Shown: in pieces, positions 46,401-56,292 of the stretch | Numbering within the stretch: position 1 is the first letter of the stretch | Layout of the letters: every line of letters starts with the position of its first letter | Assembly (NCBI RefSeq): GCF_037042905.1 | Contig: NC_087254.1 | Location: 22,308,603 to 22,372,602, forward strand | Length of the DNA: 64,000 nt | DNA from: Lytechinus pictus | Taxonomy: Eukaryota; Echinodermata; Echinoidea; Temnopleuroida; Toxopneustidae | Direction: 5' to 3' | Notes under the pieces: generated by a model | The model's database searches: none | Told to the model about the DNA's origin: nothing | What the model saw: only the letters and a program-made list of their open reading frames with translations | Position numbers and translations under genes: made by a program

Positions 46401-49400
46401 AACAGTGTATCTGCTACATACATCATTTTCCACAAATTGTGCCCCCAAAAGTCATAGATTAGTTTATGGTATTAAAATTGTGTATGTGCCAATTACACCC
46501 AGGTCTGATTACACCCTTTTACCAGTTGTCATGTCTTTTTAAGTTTTAAAGGCTTGTTTCATGGCTAAATTGATTTGACCATAAACACAAAATGATGTAT
46601 CTGCAGATACATCATTTTGCCATGATTCAACCATAGAAACTAATCGATGTATCTGCAGATACACCTTTTTGCCATATTGCCGTAGGAATGTTATGATGTA
46701 TCTGCAGATACACATCATTTTGCCATAAACGTAGTACTAATGTGGACAGTTTGATATTTTGGCTAAATGCTGAATCTACATAAAAACAGTTATTTTGATG
46801 AAAAACAAAAGTTAAATGTTATAAAATTATTAAGGAAGATGAATTTAATGACATTCTTATAAATCTAACTAAATTCAACACTGGGAAATTTTCTTTTGAA
46901 GAAAGAAAAAAGCGGTAACTTCAAAGTGGTTTTTCTTAGAATGTGCATTTTGCAGATACTAGTACATCGTTTTGCCATGTAATGGCCGCAAGGCAAAGGA
47001 ATACTATTCAAATACCCATACGTTCAAAATGTGACCCATCCCCCCACTCTACAAAATATTTGGGTAAAGATGTATGGAGTCCCATGCATGCATTTCTGCG
47101 TGCAGTGTATGTGACTCTCGCTAATCTTGATTCCTGACATATTTGTGATTATTCAATCCCACTTGACATACTACTTGTATGCTGCATTATACCTTTTGTA
47201 CAGCCCATTATAAATAAACCTTTCCCAATCACTTTGAAGCACTTTCTAACACAATTCAATCTCACAAACAGATATTATTTCTTTATCTTTTGTTAAGCTC
47301 AGCACACACTATGCGACGCGACTGCGCAAAGATGCGATTGCAACAAAATCACAGAGTATGCGCCAACCTACAATGCGCTGCAACTCCGACCCACTTTGTT
47401 GCAGTAGGATCGCAGACCAAGTCTAAAAAATTTGACATGTCAAATCTTTCGCTAATTACAGTTGATCAAATTTGTCCTAGACAATGGTGCCATGGCCAAT
47501 TTGCTGCGTTGCTGCAGCCCAGACAACATAAGTGCCAATAAGAGGTGTCATGAATATGCAGCGCGTTGCAGAGCTGTTGCAATATGTGCGCTGGCCCGCA
47601 ATGCGATTGCACTGAGATGAGATTGGCAACATGTTGCAACCGGATCTCAGTGCAATCCTGTCGAATACTGTGTGCTGGGCTTTAGACACACTGTCTATCT
47701 CATAGTTTCAGAGTTTTGCAACAATATTATAATCAGTACTACAGCAGGTAGCACAAATTGCTAATTCACGTATGCCTCAATTTCTTACTTGGTGAGATAA
47801 TCCCTGACAGGATTTGTTGGTTTGACTAGTGAGTTGTAGAGCATCTTCCCTTCCTCATTGGTGACAGAGACCCTCGCTAGCTCAGAACCAGCAGATGTAA
47901 GCACCTGAAAGAAAATTATTACTCTATTAGTCTATTTTTAACATACTTTCTTTAAAAACCTTAAGATGAAATATCTTGAAGACATCACTATGTGTTACAA
48001 ACATGATTTATATGTTACATGAGGAGCATAAATGGTTCTACATGTTTGGAGGAATAAGTTAATGTATTTGGGTTTTCATGTTATGATAAAACAAGAAATA
48101 AAATTAAAATTAGCTCATAGGATCATCAAATAACTCAGTTAGGTATGGTTCATGATATAAATAGAATTGTTTTACATAAAATTGAAAAAAATAAAAACTA
48201 TTTTTGCAAATTTTTAAAAATTCCCTTAAAAAAGAAAGAAAAAACTTATTCAATTGATTAAACTAAACTAATACTTTGGGTAAACCTTGTTTCGTAACAT
48301 ACCATTTCACAATCGATGCCTATAATCGGGCTCTGATCATTGACACACTCTACATGCCTGGTGTGAACACATCCTGGGTCATCTGGGCAGGGGTATCCCC
48401 TACTCTCCATCTCTTCCCTACTGACCAGGTAGTAGGTCTTCCCTGGTTGATCCTGTCCATTCACGATGCCATTTTCTGCCTTTTCCTCAATCAGTTTCAG
48501 TTCTTCATTCATCTGATTCTCCTTGACTGCTTTCTCATATTTCATAGCTGTTGGGAACATGAATAAAAAGTCAAATTCTTAACACTATCAAGATCACCTA
48601 TGCAGAGCTCTCTCTAATACAAGTAAAAACTAGGCAAAACTATTCTGCAGACATGAAGTGTTAACCCATTGCCTATCGGCACGGGGGGAACTGGTACATT
48701 TCCAGTTCTCAAGAATAAGAGTATTTACAGGAAGGTGATCCTTATGGAAAGTTCTTTAAAGTGACAGGGTTTTAAGATTATGAAATTAAAAAATGCACCC
48801 TTTATAGACAAACATGAGCAAAGTTTTATATCGGTCCATCACATGGATCTGTAGTTATTTTTAGAACAAATCATTGACCTCTTTGACCTTCATACCCTAA
48901 AGTAACAGACCCTATGCATATATAAAGCCATAATTTCATAGCTCCCTACCTTAGAGGCTATAGGAATACAAGAGTACATGTAAATGTAGTTGTCAGAGAT
49001 GCGCCAGCTACAAATCACCAAATGCACGCAAGACAATGGCTTCAGCCTTTAAGATGGCAGCACTGGTATCCATGCATAAGATCTATCATTAGATCACCAG
49101 ACTAAAATTGCTTGCATGGAACCTTTATTTTGAAGGATGAGTCAAGTAAATTATGTCATTAGTCATTTACACTGACATTACATTGATATATCTCTCTGCA
49201 GAGGTTTATATCAGATATATCAGAGGCTACAAATTTGAACATATTAAAATGACATGGGCCCACTAACACACGAGTGAAAAATTATCATGGTGACTGGTAT
49301 ATGGTACACTTTCAAACTCATCTTATCAATGATTTATTTATTATTTTCATTCCTTATAATAGGCAGACTTTTATTGAATAGTCCTATATAATGAAACTAA

Positions 49401-52400
49401 ATCAAAGTCTAGGTTGTCTCTGATGAAATCATTACCTGCTATTATCCTGTGTTTGTGAAGGCTAAATCGAGTGTTGCTTTTCAGGGTGGATAGAACATCT
49501 TGAAGCATAGCAAAGTAACTAAGGGCTGGAATGACTTTGGCTGACTGATCAACATGTAAATGACAAAAGTGACTATTACAAAAATATCTGAAATTAAAAT
49601 ATCTGAACTTAAAAAAATAATAATACAAACTGCAAAGGATGAACAGTGATTTTCCGTTTCAGAAAATCTCAAATTCCGTTTCAGCATGTCTGAAAACGGA
49701 AATTCTGTTTCCCCATAGACTTTGTGTACATGAAAAAGTGACAATTCCGTTTACATAGAAAACCAATACGCAATGAGTAGCGCGATGTCAAAATGCTAGC
49801 GCTGGTCAAATTTTGCAGCCACCAATGTACTAAAATCGCTTTAAAGTCCATTTTAATCAAAGAGATTCGAGCTCAAAAACTATTTAGAGAAACATAATCA
49901 ACATTAATACATCCTCACCTTTCATATTATTAGCATTATTTTATGGTTACATGAGATTTTATTGCTGATTTGGGGACTTTTCGGACATCGTTTTGAGCAG
50001 TCGACGACTTCCGCTTATCCGCCATGTTGGATATGTTGAATCACCGTGATCATTGTATTATGACCGAACGCAGAGGGCGGCAACACACGGCCGTTTTCTG
50101 CCTTATATGCGGACGTCAGTGTAAACTAATTTAGATACGATCGAGTGATGGAGGGGCTCGAGTGTAGTTACGATGTGTTGATTGTCATGATTGTTGTTGC
50201 AAAGTGAAATTGTGTTTTTTTCAGTTGATATTCGTATTTTGTTGAGGATTTGGGATTAATTTTTGTTGATATTTTGTGCATTTTGAGAAAAAACAAGTTT
50301 TCCGTGATTTTCCATTTGAAAAGCCACTTTCCGTTTCAAAAGGCCGATTCCGTGAATTCCGTCCGTTTTCCGCGATCGCGGAAAATCACTGTCCCTAATA
50401 ATGACCCATAAATAAGAATATTAACAAGAAAATTATTGAAAAAAAAATCTTATATATTCATATAATTAATTTTTGATGAAAGAGTTGTGTCACAATAGAA
50501 GCAATACCAAACACAACAATGTAGATATGCAACTAAAAAAATTGTAATCACTTGGCATCTATAAGGCTAATGATCAGACTTAGTAAAATTGTTAAATGTA
50601 ATAGATATGAAATTACTGTTTTAAAATAAATAAATGAACAGTTGAAGCATATATTTGAATATAAATGGTTACAAACTTCACAGAGAAAGAAAGAAAAACA
50701 GAATATCTTTCTTATTTCCAATTGAAGGTGGAAATAGAATTTTCCATAACTTGCCATACATTAAAAGCTTGATACTCACAAATGACTTGGAAGCAATATT
50801 TGGGAAGCAATGTCTCTTTCTCCTGTAAATTATACTGGTTACACCATTCAGGATGATGAAAACAACCTTCTTCACCTTGGCAACCCTAAGTAGCTTGCAC
50901 CAGCTGTGGTAATAACAATGATAGGACAACCAGAATCCAATGAATGGGGTAAAAATATCTGTAAAGCACTTACAAACATTATTCCAGTATGATAAGTGCT
51001 AAGGCAGAATGTTTATATTATATTGGATAGAGCACTCAGAATGGGATACCAGAAATATTCCACAAGTTAGGGCCAATATTCCATGAATTTCATGAAAAAA
51101 GGCTTTCCAATATAATTATTTCCCCAAAAGAATTTGATTGAGCAAATCGTGTCACAAATCACAATCAGATATTATAGCACCACTTCATAAGATTGATAAT
51201 GCGATTTATATTTGACTCTTTAGTATTACTGTGTTCTATGATGCTTACTGCATTAAAATGATTATTTTGTGTGATGTAAATATAATGCATTCATGAATGC
51301 GCATTAGACTGTTCATTACGGTACCATAATTGAACAGCAAATTTTTTACAGTAGCCAATGGGATATTCATCAGATTTCAGAACTCTCTCCCTTTGTTTGC
51401 TGTCTCTATATTTCTTTACTTATCAAGACTGTCATAGTACCATACCTTGGTTGAAAACTTGCAGCATTTCCTAGCAATCCATACTGAAGAAGATATAAGA
51501 TTTCTGTGAGTGTTATTGGTTCCTTTCTCTTAAGTATTGTTGGTACTTTTGTCTTTGGTGAATCTACATTCTTTTCTTTGTCACTTCCATTGGCTGAGAT
51601 GTGATTGCCATTCATTTTGGGAGTATTCTCTACAAGAAACAACTTTGGTTGTAGCTAAAATAGGAGAGAGAAAGAGACAGAAAATAATGACAAAAAATTG
51701 TACAGTAATGAATTTTTTTTTTTTTTTGGGGGGGGGGGTGGAGATCTTAATCATGGAAAATGTTTCAATATCAATGGAATTTCAAATAATACTGAAAATA
51801 ATAAATAAAAACATGGTTGACATACATGTATAAGCCCCTAAAACACATTTCATGAACTCAAATTTGAGATGTAATACCATTCTCATTGCTCCTTCATCAT
51901 TATAATACTATGTTAAGTTGCTTTTAATGAAAATTGACATTATTCAGTGTGGTGTGTGACTTGTTATGATAATGTAATCATGGAATGCATAGTCCTAGTA
52001 AATAAGCAGGAATGTAAAGAAATGAAATGTATTTTTTTTTCAGAGGTGAATTTTCAATAACCAAGCTGCAGGAAACAGGAAAACAAATTTACAGAATGTA
52101 AGTGAAAATAAATTTATACTGTCTAAATCCATATTTTATTCCTATATATGACATCAAAATATAAAATAATAGTCAGTTCTTGTATAGCGCATAACACATT
52201 ATGAATAACATCTCTATGCGCTTCCAAAGGACTTGGATATTATTACCCTGGCTGTAGCTCAAGCAGCTTTTACGCGCTTGGCATTTCAAGGAATAAATTC
52301 CTGCCAGGAACCTGGGTTGAGTGCAGCACAATGTGGATTAATTTCTTGCTGAAGGAAGCTACGCCATGGCCGGGATTTGAACCCATGATCCTCTGTTTCA

Positions 52401-53202
52401 AAGTCTATATTATCTATAACATTCACAGAGGTACTGATAAACATTAAATTTAAACTTCTAATGGCTACTTTTATCTCGCCATATGACCCACTCATGAATA
52501 GTGAGATATGCGAATGCAGCAAAAAATATCAATCTATGGAACTTATTGCTTTCATACCATCTTCTGTTTCTGGAAATATGCTTTTCTCTTCTTCCATTCC
52601 GCCACTTGTTCTGCAGAGTACTTTAGCTTGGCTTCAGGTGATGGAACTGAAGCACTATTTGTTCCTTCATGAACTGTAGCCTGCTGGAACAAACAATAAT
52701 TTAAAAAATACATCACAATTATTTAACTGTTTTATTTTTGTAACCACCTGGATATCTGATTACATGCCATAGCAGTTTAAAGTTTTTTTTTCTTTTAATA
52801 TCTTGAAAAAAGTAAACTTATAATGGAGTCAGCCAAGTAGCCTATAGCTGACTCAACCCCATTTTGTCCTTTCTTTTCACTTGACAGAACTACATTCTAA
52901 TAAAAAAAATGTACTCTATTTCCCACCCAAGTTAAAATTCAAACTGCACTTTTAGCATATCAATAATAGAATATTTATCACTTATTTTTCAAATATTCAT
53001 ACATCATGAATTCATCAGTCATATCTTAAGAAAAGTAATAGCATGAAATCAATACCTCAGCAACTACTGTTTTGCCACTCTTCTTCTGCTTCTTTGCCAG
53101 CTTGTTTCCTGAAGTTGACTCCTCATCCTTTTCAGTTGCAGTCAAACTATCAGCAGATTTACGCTTCCTGCTTGACTTGGTTTGGTTCTCTGCTGATCCC
53201 AT
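40237..53202 (-). CDS. REXO5: REXO5-like DEDDh RNA exonuclease, complete CDS in 13 exons
   Basis: Joined on the minus strand: 53202-53056, 52680-52558, 51654-51446, 50903-50780, 49544-49436, 48547-48303, 47904-47789, 45797-45659, 44484-44393, 43179-43027, 42254-42137, 41438-41328, 40437-40237; 1887 nt, 628 residues. All twelve introns are GT-AG and all phases agree. REXO5 trims 3' ends of small and structured nuclear RNAs in the nucleus and nucleolus. Seen: basic N-terminus (SRKRK, KKQKK) fitting nuclear import; an ITLTEILYLLQYGLLG segment and PSWCKLL like human; the exonuclease domain at about residues 310-480 with Exo I DCEM (D316, E318), Exo II ENDLRALK (D399) and Exo III HDSIED (H445, D450). 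All five catalytic residues are intact. The C-terminus (residues 563-628) resembles the human end (VGTVLEAL, LHVILMPGT). Odd: the two RRM domains of human REXO5 are absent. Other Rexo/SDN family members are possible orthologues, but REXO5 fits best. Confidence 0.92.
41328..41438 (-). CDS. REXO5: REXO5 coding exon 12
   Basis: 37 codons, phase 0 at both ends; acceptor CACATAG, donor GTGAGTG. It encodes CKKACSALSSSDFVCMQLHG and a polar acidic end. It lies where the human protein leads into its first RRM, but no RNP motif is present. Confidence 0.82.
41940..42135. repeat. CAT/ATG trinucleotide microsatellite
   Basis: Interrupted (CAT)n with CAC and CGT variants, ~195 bp, ending at the donor of REXO5 exon 11 (42136). 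The His-rich (plus) and Met-rich (minus) open frames across it are artefacts. Confidence 0.9.
42137..42254 (-). CDS. REXO5: REXO5 coding exon 11
   Basis: One base completes Ser, then 39 codons: SIFELAEEQGKKVTAVDTRF and CVVCSNDKE. Human REXO5 has SVLECLDSVGQKLLFL and IKCLSNKEV at the same place. The donor GTAATG runs straight into an ATG/CAT microsatellite, so the 5' splice site is part of the repeat. Confidence 0.9.
43027..43179 (-). CDS. REXO5: REXO5 coding exon 10 (Exo III motif)
   Basis: One base completes Asp, then 50 codons plus two bases. It encodes RDIQC and GHDSIEDAVASMDLFKLKL; His445 and Asp450 (H-x4-D) complete the DEDDh active site, equivalent to human GHDATEDA. Acceptor CTCGTAG, donor GTATTTC. 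Confidence 0.95.
43587..44357. repeat. TIR element AAAGGGGAATCCAACCC in REXO5 intron 9
   Basis: The ends AAAGGGGAATCCAACCC (43587) and GGGCTGGATTCCCCTTT (ending 44357) are inverse. Internal subterminal segments ATAAGAAAGTTATG and CATAACTTTCTTAT are also inverse. It contains the nested element 44167-44340 and ends 36 bp from the exon 9 donor. Confidence 0.8.
44167..44340. repeat. Nested hairpin MITE GGGGCCGTTTCATAAAGC
   Basis: Arms of ~65 bp (GTTCGTAAGTTAAGAGCGAC TTTAAGAACGACTGGTGATC) are near-perfect inverses around a short centre. A fragment of the same family (CATTTCATAAAGCTGTTCTTA) is at about 44550. Confidence 0.85.
44393..44484 (-). CDS. REXO5: REXO5 coding exon 9
   Basis: 30 codons plus two bases; acceptor TTATATAG, donor GTAAG. 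It encodes YHPHCVDTSNMF and GRRVKLKLLAKEYL, matching human HPYVIDTSLLY and GRRFKLKFLAKVIL. The acceptor has a weak pyrimidine tract. Confidence 0.93.
45171..45636. repeat. hAT-like MITE AGAGCTGCCAAGT in REXO5 intron 8
   Basis: AGAGCTGCCAAGT at 45171 and ACTTGGCAGCTCT ending 45636 are exact inverses. The flanks TCTTTACC (45163-45170) and GCTTTACC (45637-45644) form an 8-bp duplication with one mismatch. The interior is A/T-rich (AGTATTTT repeats). Confidence 0.82.
45659..45797 (-). CDS. REXO5: REXO5 coding exon 8 (Exo II motif)
   Basis: One base completes Lys, then 46 codons ending in phase 0. It encodes YSGMSKKLLDPVETRL, PEDAILVGQGLENDLRALK. Asp399 in ENDL is the third catalytic acid; human has DLDLRALK here. 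A TIR transposon remnant starts only about 22 bp beyond its donor. Confidence 0.95.
45900..47000. repeat. Decayed tandem array of GATGTATCTGCAGATACATC hairpin units
   Basis: About ten motifs of the type TTTGCCAT...GATGTATCTGCAGATAC ATC recur between 45965 and 46990 (e.g. 46132, 46193, 46267, 46340, 46402, 46594, 46643, 46693, 46955), each a perfect or decayed palindrome next to TGGCAAAA or TTTTGCCA. They lie in REXO5 intron 7. Confidence 0.75.
47295..47683. repeat. MITE AAGCTCAGCACACACTATGCGAC in REXO5 intron 7
   Basis: The left end is mirrored by GTCGAATACTGTGTGCTGGG CTTT (ending 47683). The interior is rich in TTGCAAC/GTTGCAA and GCGATTGCA words. Possible TTA/TAA-type flanks. Confidence 0.75.
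47789..47904 (-). CDS. REXO5: REXO5 coding exon 7
   Basis: 38 codons plus two bases; acceptor TTTCAG, donor GTAAG. It encodes VLTSAGSELARVSVTN and YNSLVKPTNPVRDYLT, equivalent to human CLTSKGRELTRISLV and DELVKPENKILDYLT in the core sheet of the exonuclease. Confidence 0.95.
48303..48547 (-). CDS. REXO5: REXO5 coding exon 6 (Exo I motif)
   Basis: Two bases complete Ala, then 81 codons. It encodes a Glu/Lys-rich stretch, then YYLVSREEMESRGYP (human has LTKEEMRTFHFP at this place), CVHTRHVE, and SPIIGIDCEM, where Asp and Glu are the first two metal ligands of the DEDDh fold (D316, E318). Donor GTATGT directly after DCEM, phase 0. Confidence 0.94.
49436..49544 (-). CDS. REXO5: REXO5 coding exon 5
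   Basis: 36 codons plus one base; acceptor GATCAG, donor GTAATG. It encodes SAKVIPALSYFAMLQDVL and SLHKHRIIA. Similarity to human is weak here, but the frame is open and the phases (0 in, 1 out) join exons 4 and 6. Confidence 0.78.
49638..50394. repeat. TIR element ACAGTGATTTTCCG in REXO5 intron 4
   Basis: ACAGTGATTTTCCGTTTC (about 49643) is mirrored by CGCGGAAAATCACTGT (ending about 50392). Subterminal CCGTTTCAGA/TGAAACGG motifs repeat at both ends. A CpG-rich segment with a short minus-strand reading frame lies inside (49936-50025). Confidence 0.7.
49936..50025 (-). other. Short reading frame MADKRKSS... inside a TIR element
   Basis: The minus-strand ATG in the context AACATGGCGGAT starts a 29-codon frame rich in Lys, Ser and Val. 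A possible donor (CATGTAACC) lies before the stop. The upstream DNA is CpG-rich. It could be the remnant first exon of a transposase, or a captured host exon; no homologue is recognised. Confidence 0.3.
50780..50903 (-). CDS. REXO5: REXO5 coding exon 4
   Basis: The first base completes Ser to give PSWCKLL, matching human PSWCQLF. KKVVFIILNGVTS follows, like the human NVVVFVLQGMS strand. Acceptor ACCACAG, donor GTGAG, phase 0 exit. Confidence 0.9.
51446..51654 (-). CDS. REXO5: REXO5 coding exon 3
   Basis: 69 codons plus two bases; acceptor TTTTAG, donor GTATG. The second half, ITLTEILYLLQYGLLGNAASFQP, corresponds to the conserved pre-exonuclease segment of human REXO5; the first half is a polar linker rich in Asn, Ser and Lys. 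Confidence 0.88.
52167..52405 (-). repeat. tRNA-derived SINE (minus strand)
   Basis: On the minus strand a consensus Pol III B box, GGTTCAAATCC (52383-52373), is followed by CTTCCTTCAGCAAGAAATTA ATCCACATTGTGCTGCACTC AACCCAGG, a central segment typical of metazoan SINEs, then GCGCATAGAG and the tail GCGCTATACAAGAACTGACT. The A box is degenerate. It lies in REXO5 intron 2. Confidence 0.72.
52558..52680 (-). CDS. REXO5: REXO5 coding exon 2
   Basis: 41 codons, phase 0 at both ends; acceptor TTCCAGCAG (a 3-nt alternative acceptor one codon earlier is possible), donor GTATGA. It encodes a charged segment ending AEWKKRKAYFQKQKM. No domain is recognised; it is supported by splice sites and by the phase fit with its neighbours. 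Confidence 0.72.
53056..53202 (-). CDS. REXO5: REXO5 coding exon 1 (start codon, basic N-terminus)
   Basis: ATG at 53202-53200; 49 codons; donor GTATT at 53055 (phase 0). The product is Lys/Ser/Glu-rich, with SRKRK near residue 11 and KKQKK near residue 37, a plausible bipartite nuclear localisation signal. This ATG is chosen because an upstream in-frame TGA lies beyond a possible acceptor (CAACTAG, about 53230), so the exon may continue as a spliced 5' UTR to about 53229. The exon is assigned by frame continuity and not by direct similarity. Confidence 0.75.
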
Positions 53203-54513
53203 ATCACTTGATGCAACAATGTAGGCTAGTTGATAAAATCAAATGAAAAAAGATCTGAAGATCAAGCTTAGTTCTGCTTTTCAGATTTAAGGAGAAACTG
53301 AACCAAGTTAAGTAAGACTCCATGATGACGCTTTTTTTTTTAACTTTTATTTTTTTTACATTTTCCGCCTGATTAGTCTGATTATTTTTTCACGAATGTG
53401 AAACACCTGTTACCAAGTGAAAAGTGACACTAAATGACTAATTCAAATTTATCAGATATTTTAGAATGTGTGGGCAGAAATTAAGCTAAAACTTAATTGA
53501 TAAAATGTTATGAACACTTACAATTTATGATATATACATTCCAAATTTCTGTAACCTAAAATAATTTGTCAAATGTTTATTCTTGACTTCATAAATATGT
53601 TCATTCCCATAATTAATACCTGCTCATGTATAAAATAAATTGGGTTCCAAAAGAAATAGATCAAACTTTACAATGGCACTGGACGAATTCCACTGTCAAA
53701 ATGACAGTTGTTGTTGTGTCCAGACAATCAAGTTTAAACAGCCATTCAAAGTTAACGAGCAAAGTTTCATCAACTTTTAGTGTAAAATCTTTAATAGGCA
53801 TTACAGAAAACAAATTAAAGAGTTACCACTACTACTGTATTGAATTCATATTTTTTGTGCAATCTTAAGACAAAAAGAAGGGTTCAAAATTTTAAAGGGT
53901 CCAGACACCCGACCTCCATCCTACATCAGATTAGATCTAAATCTTGATTGTTCATGTTACTTTGTAATATAAACCCCTCAAAAATAGTTACGCAACTCAA
54001 GTTTGAAGGATAATATATTTCTTAGTGTGCCATCATCATATGTAAATATGGTATCATTGGAAAGCATGATTATTCCTCTTTACAATGTGTCATTTGTACT
54101 TCTAATGTTATCATGGAATGCCCAGACTTGATAAATAAGCAGCAATGTCAGAAATGAAATGTTGCAAATTTGTTGTTTCTTATCGTGAATTTCCAATTGT
54201 TTTGAGGATGGACTGAGTTTAAATGATATTGATGCGTGAAAATCCACACATGGTGTATTCTTATGGTAACAGATTGAATGTACTTGGAATAATGTTTAAC
54301 CCTGTCATTAAAAAAAAATTTAAGATGTTGAATTTACAAAAGATGAGAAGATTGGTTTCTTTGTTGTTGAACAGATTAAATTTATGAAAGCTTTCACTTC
54401 AAGCAAACACCAAATCGTGCAAACAGTTAATACACATCTCTTCAACAACAAAAACCATTTCTTTCAACCTTAATGACACACTAATGAAGACATTCAAACA
54501 TTCACTGTCACCT
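53203..54513 (-). promoter_or_regulatory. Upstream region of REXO5, presumed 5' UTR and promoter
   Basis: Possible acceptor of a spliced 5' UTR exon at about 53230. No CpG island, TATA box or further exon recognised. Transcription may start here or beyond the palindromic region. Confidence 0.25.
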
Positions 54514-54831
54514 GGGGCTAATTGAATGAGCAGGTCTTTTCAAGAAACGTCTTTCTTGTCGCCCATTTTATTATGATGCGCCATGTGAAACATATTTCAA
54601 TAAATTACCTGCAAATACATTTTATTCGTCCATTAAAGTAAACAAAATCATTGTTTAAAAACTGATGTGAAACCTCATGTTACTGTATGTAATATGAATA
54701 TCGATTAAAAGCTAGCTAACAAATTTCATTTATCATAAATTTCAGAAATATCCCACATAGGTCTACAGCGCATCATGAAAGATGGGCGACGCAAAAGACG
54801 GTCCTTGGAAATACCCTTTCGTGCAGTCGGC
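54514..54831 (-). repeat. MITE GGGGCCGATTGCACGAAAGG family, copy 1
   Basis: Diverged copy, inverted relative to 57106-57418. It shares CTTTCTTGTCGCCCATTTTA, GTGAAACATATTTCAATAAA and, inverse, GATGGGCGACGCAAAAGACG. 318 bp. Confidence 0.8.
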
Positions 54832-55111
54832 AGAATTCTAAAGAAATGGAGACTGGTTAGAAAACAATGCATATGATTTTGCAATTTCACTTCTTACTTT
54901 GCCCTTGTAATTGCACATTTCATGATTACATAATCACAACAAATGACAAATCATTGTTATTGTAAAGAGGAATTAAGAAGCTTTCCAATTATACCACTTA
55001 ACTTACCAGTTGACTTTAGTTCAGTAGATCTAACAAAAATATATCATCCCCCAAACTCAAACTTGAGTTGCAGAAATTTTTTTGAGCTTAAATTAAGCCT
55101 TGCCCTCGACT

Positions 55112-55539
55112 TAGCCAGGAGGCTCCTCAAGAGTAAAAATCATTTACTAACGTATGCTTTCTCTCCACGGAGCCAGGAATTCCTTCCCATTCATCTGCAT
55201 GTACGCGTCAGTAACGTTGGGGAAAAACAATAGGAAACAAGATGGTGGCGTAAACATCGGGCAAGTCTCCTACGTCTTTTCATAATTTTTTTCTCATTTT
55301 TTTATGAATTCTTGTTTGAAAATGAAATCAATAGCGTAGAGATGTCGGAAATTAAGTTGTATCCCATTTACATGATTTAGGACTAGATCTTTTAGAAGGA
55401 AAGTAGATATCTTGGGGGCGAAAGTTTCAGGGTTTTTGGCGGTACGTGCAGATGAATGGGAAGGAATTCCTGGCTCCGTGGAGAGTAAGCATACGTAAGT
55501 AAATGATTTTTACTCTCGACTCTAGGAGCCTCCTGGCTA
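55112..55539. repeat. Inverted repeat, ~95-bp arms, 236-bp loop
   Basis: Arms 55112-55205 and 55442-55539 share AGCCAGGAGGCTCCT, AGTAAAAATCATTTACT, CTCTCCACGGAGCCAGGAAT, TCCTTCCCATTCATCTGCA in inverse order with few differences. The loop contains CAAGATGGTGGCG. Confidence 0.85.
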
Positions 55540-55625
55540 CCTTGACTTAGACAGCTGGCAGCCGTCTGTTTCGAGGAGTTTTTTAAACATTGTGAATTTT
55601 TTTAATTTCTCCTCGTACACAGACG

Positions 55626-56292
55626 GCACGCTATCATGTACCTTAGGCGATGTTCGTGCAGGCTCCACTCCACTTCACTACCGCTACACTACGCTCCACC
55701 TACCCGAACATCGGGACAGTGAACTCGATCGGATATTTCCGAGTCACAAAGGTGGGATGGCAATCATGGTTATCGTAAAAATTAAAGAAAAAAATATAAC
55801 GAAGGATATGAATGACTTAATATCTTACTCTACACCAGTATTTCACTCCGTGTCCATCCTCCGGTTATCCTCAAAATTGGTGATTTTGGGCCAGTATCTT
55901 TTTCCTCACACGTATTATTCACGGCCGATTTCAAAACATCGCATGTGATCGCGATCGATATCAGCGACCGATCGCATGCAATGTTTTGAAATTGGCCGTG
56001 AATAATATGTGTGAGGAAAAAGATACTGGCCCAAAATCACCAATTTTGAGGATAACCGGAAGATGGACACGGAGTGAAATACAGGTGTAGAGTAAGATAT
56101 TAAGTCATTCATATCCCTTGTTATATTTTTTTTCTTCAATTTTTACGATAACCATGATTGCCATCCCACCTTTGTGACTCGGAAATATCCGATCGAGTTC
56201 ATTGTCCCGATGTTCGGGTAGGTGGAGCGTAGTGTAGCGGTAGTGAAGTGGAGTGGAGCCTGCACGAACATCGCCTGAGGTAGCTATCGTGC
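55626..56292. repeat. Large near-perfect palindrome, ~325-bp arms
   Basis: Left arm 55626-55951 and right arm 55969-56292 are inverse copies with about a dozen differences, separated by a 17-bp CpG-rich centre (CGATCGATATCAGCGAC). The two open frames of 118 and 74 codons are the same frame read on each arm and are not accepted as genes. Confidence 0.92.

Noticed and set aside
52373..52383. B box as evidence of a tRNA gene
   Set aside because: No cloverleaf can be built and the A box is degenerate; flanking SINE body and tail fit a SINE.
55592..56139. 118- and 74-codon open frames sharing one peptide
   Set aside because: Same sequence on both arms of the palindrome; no recognisable protein and no splice or start support.
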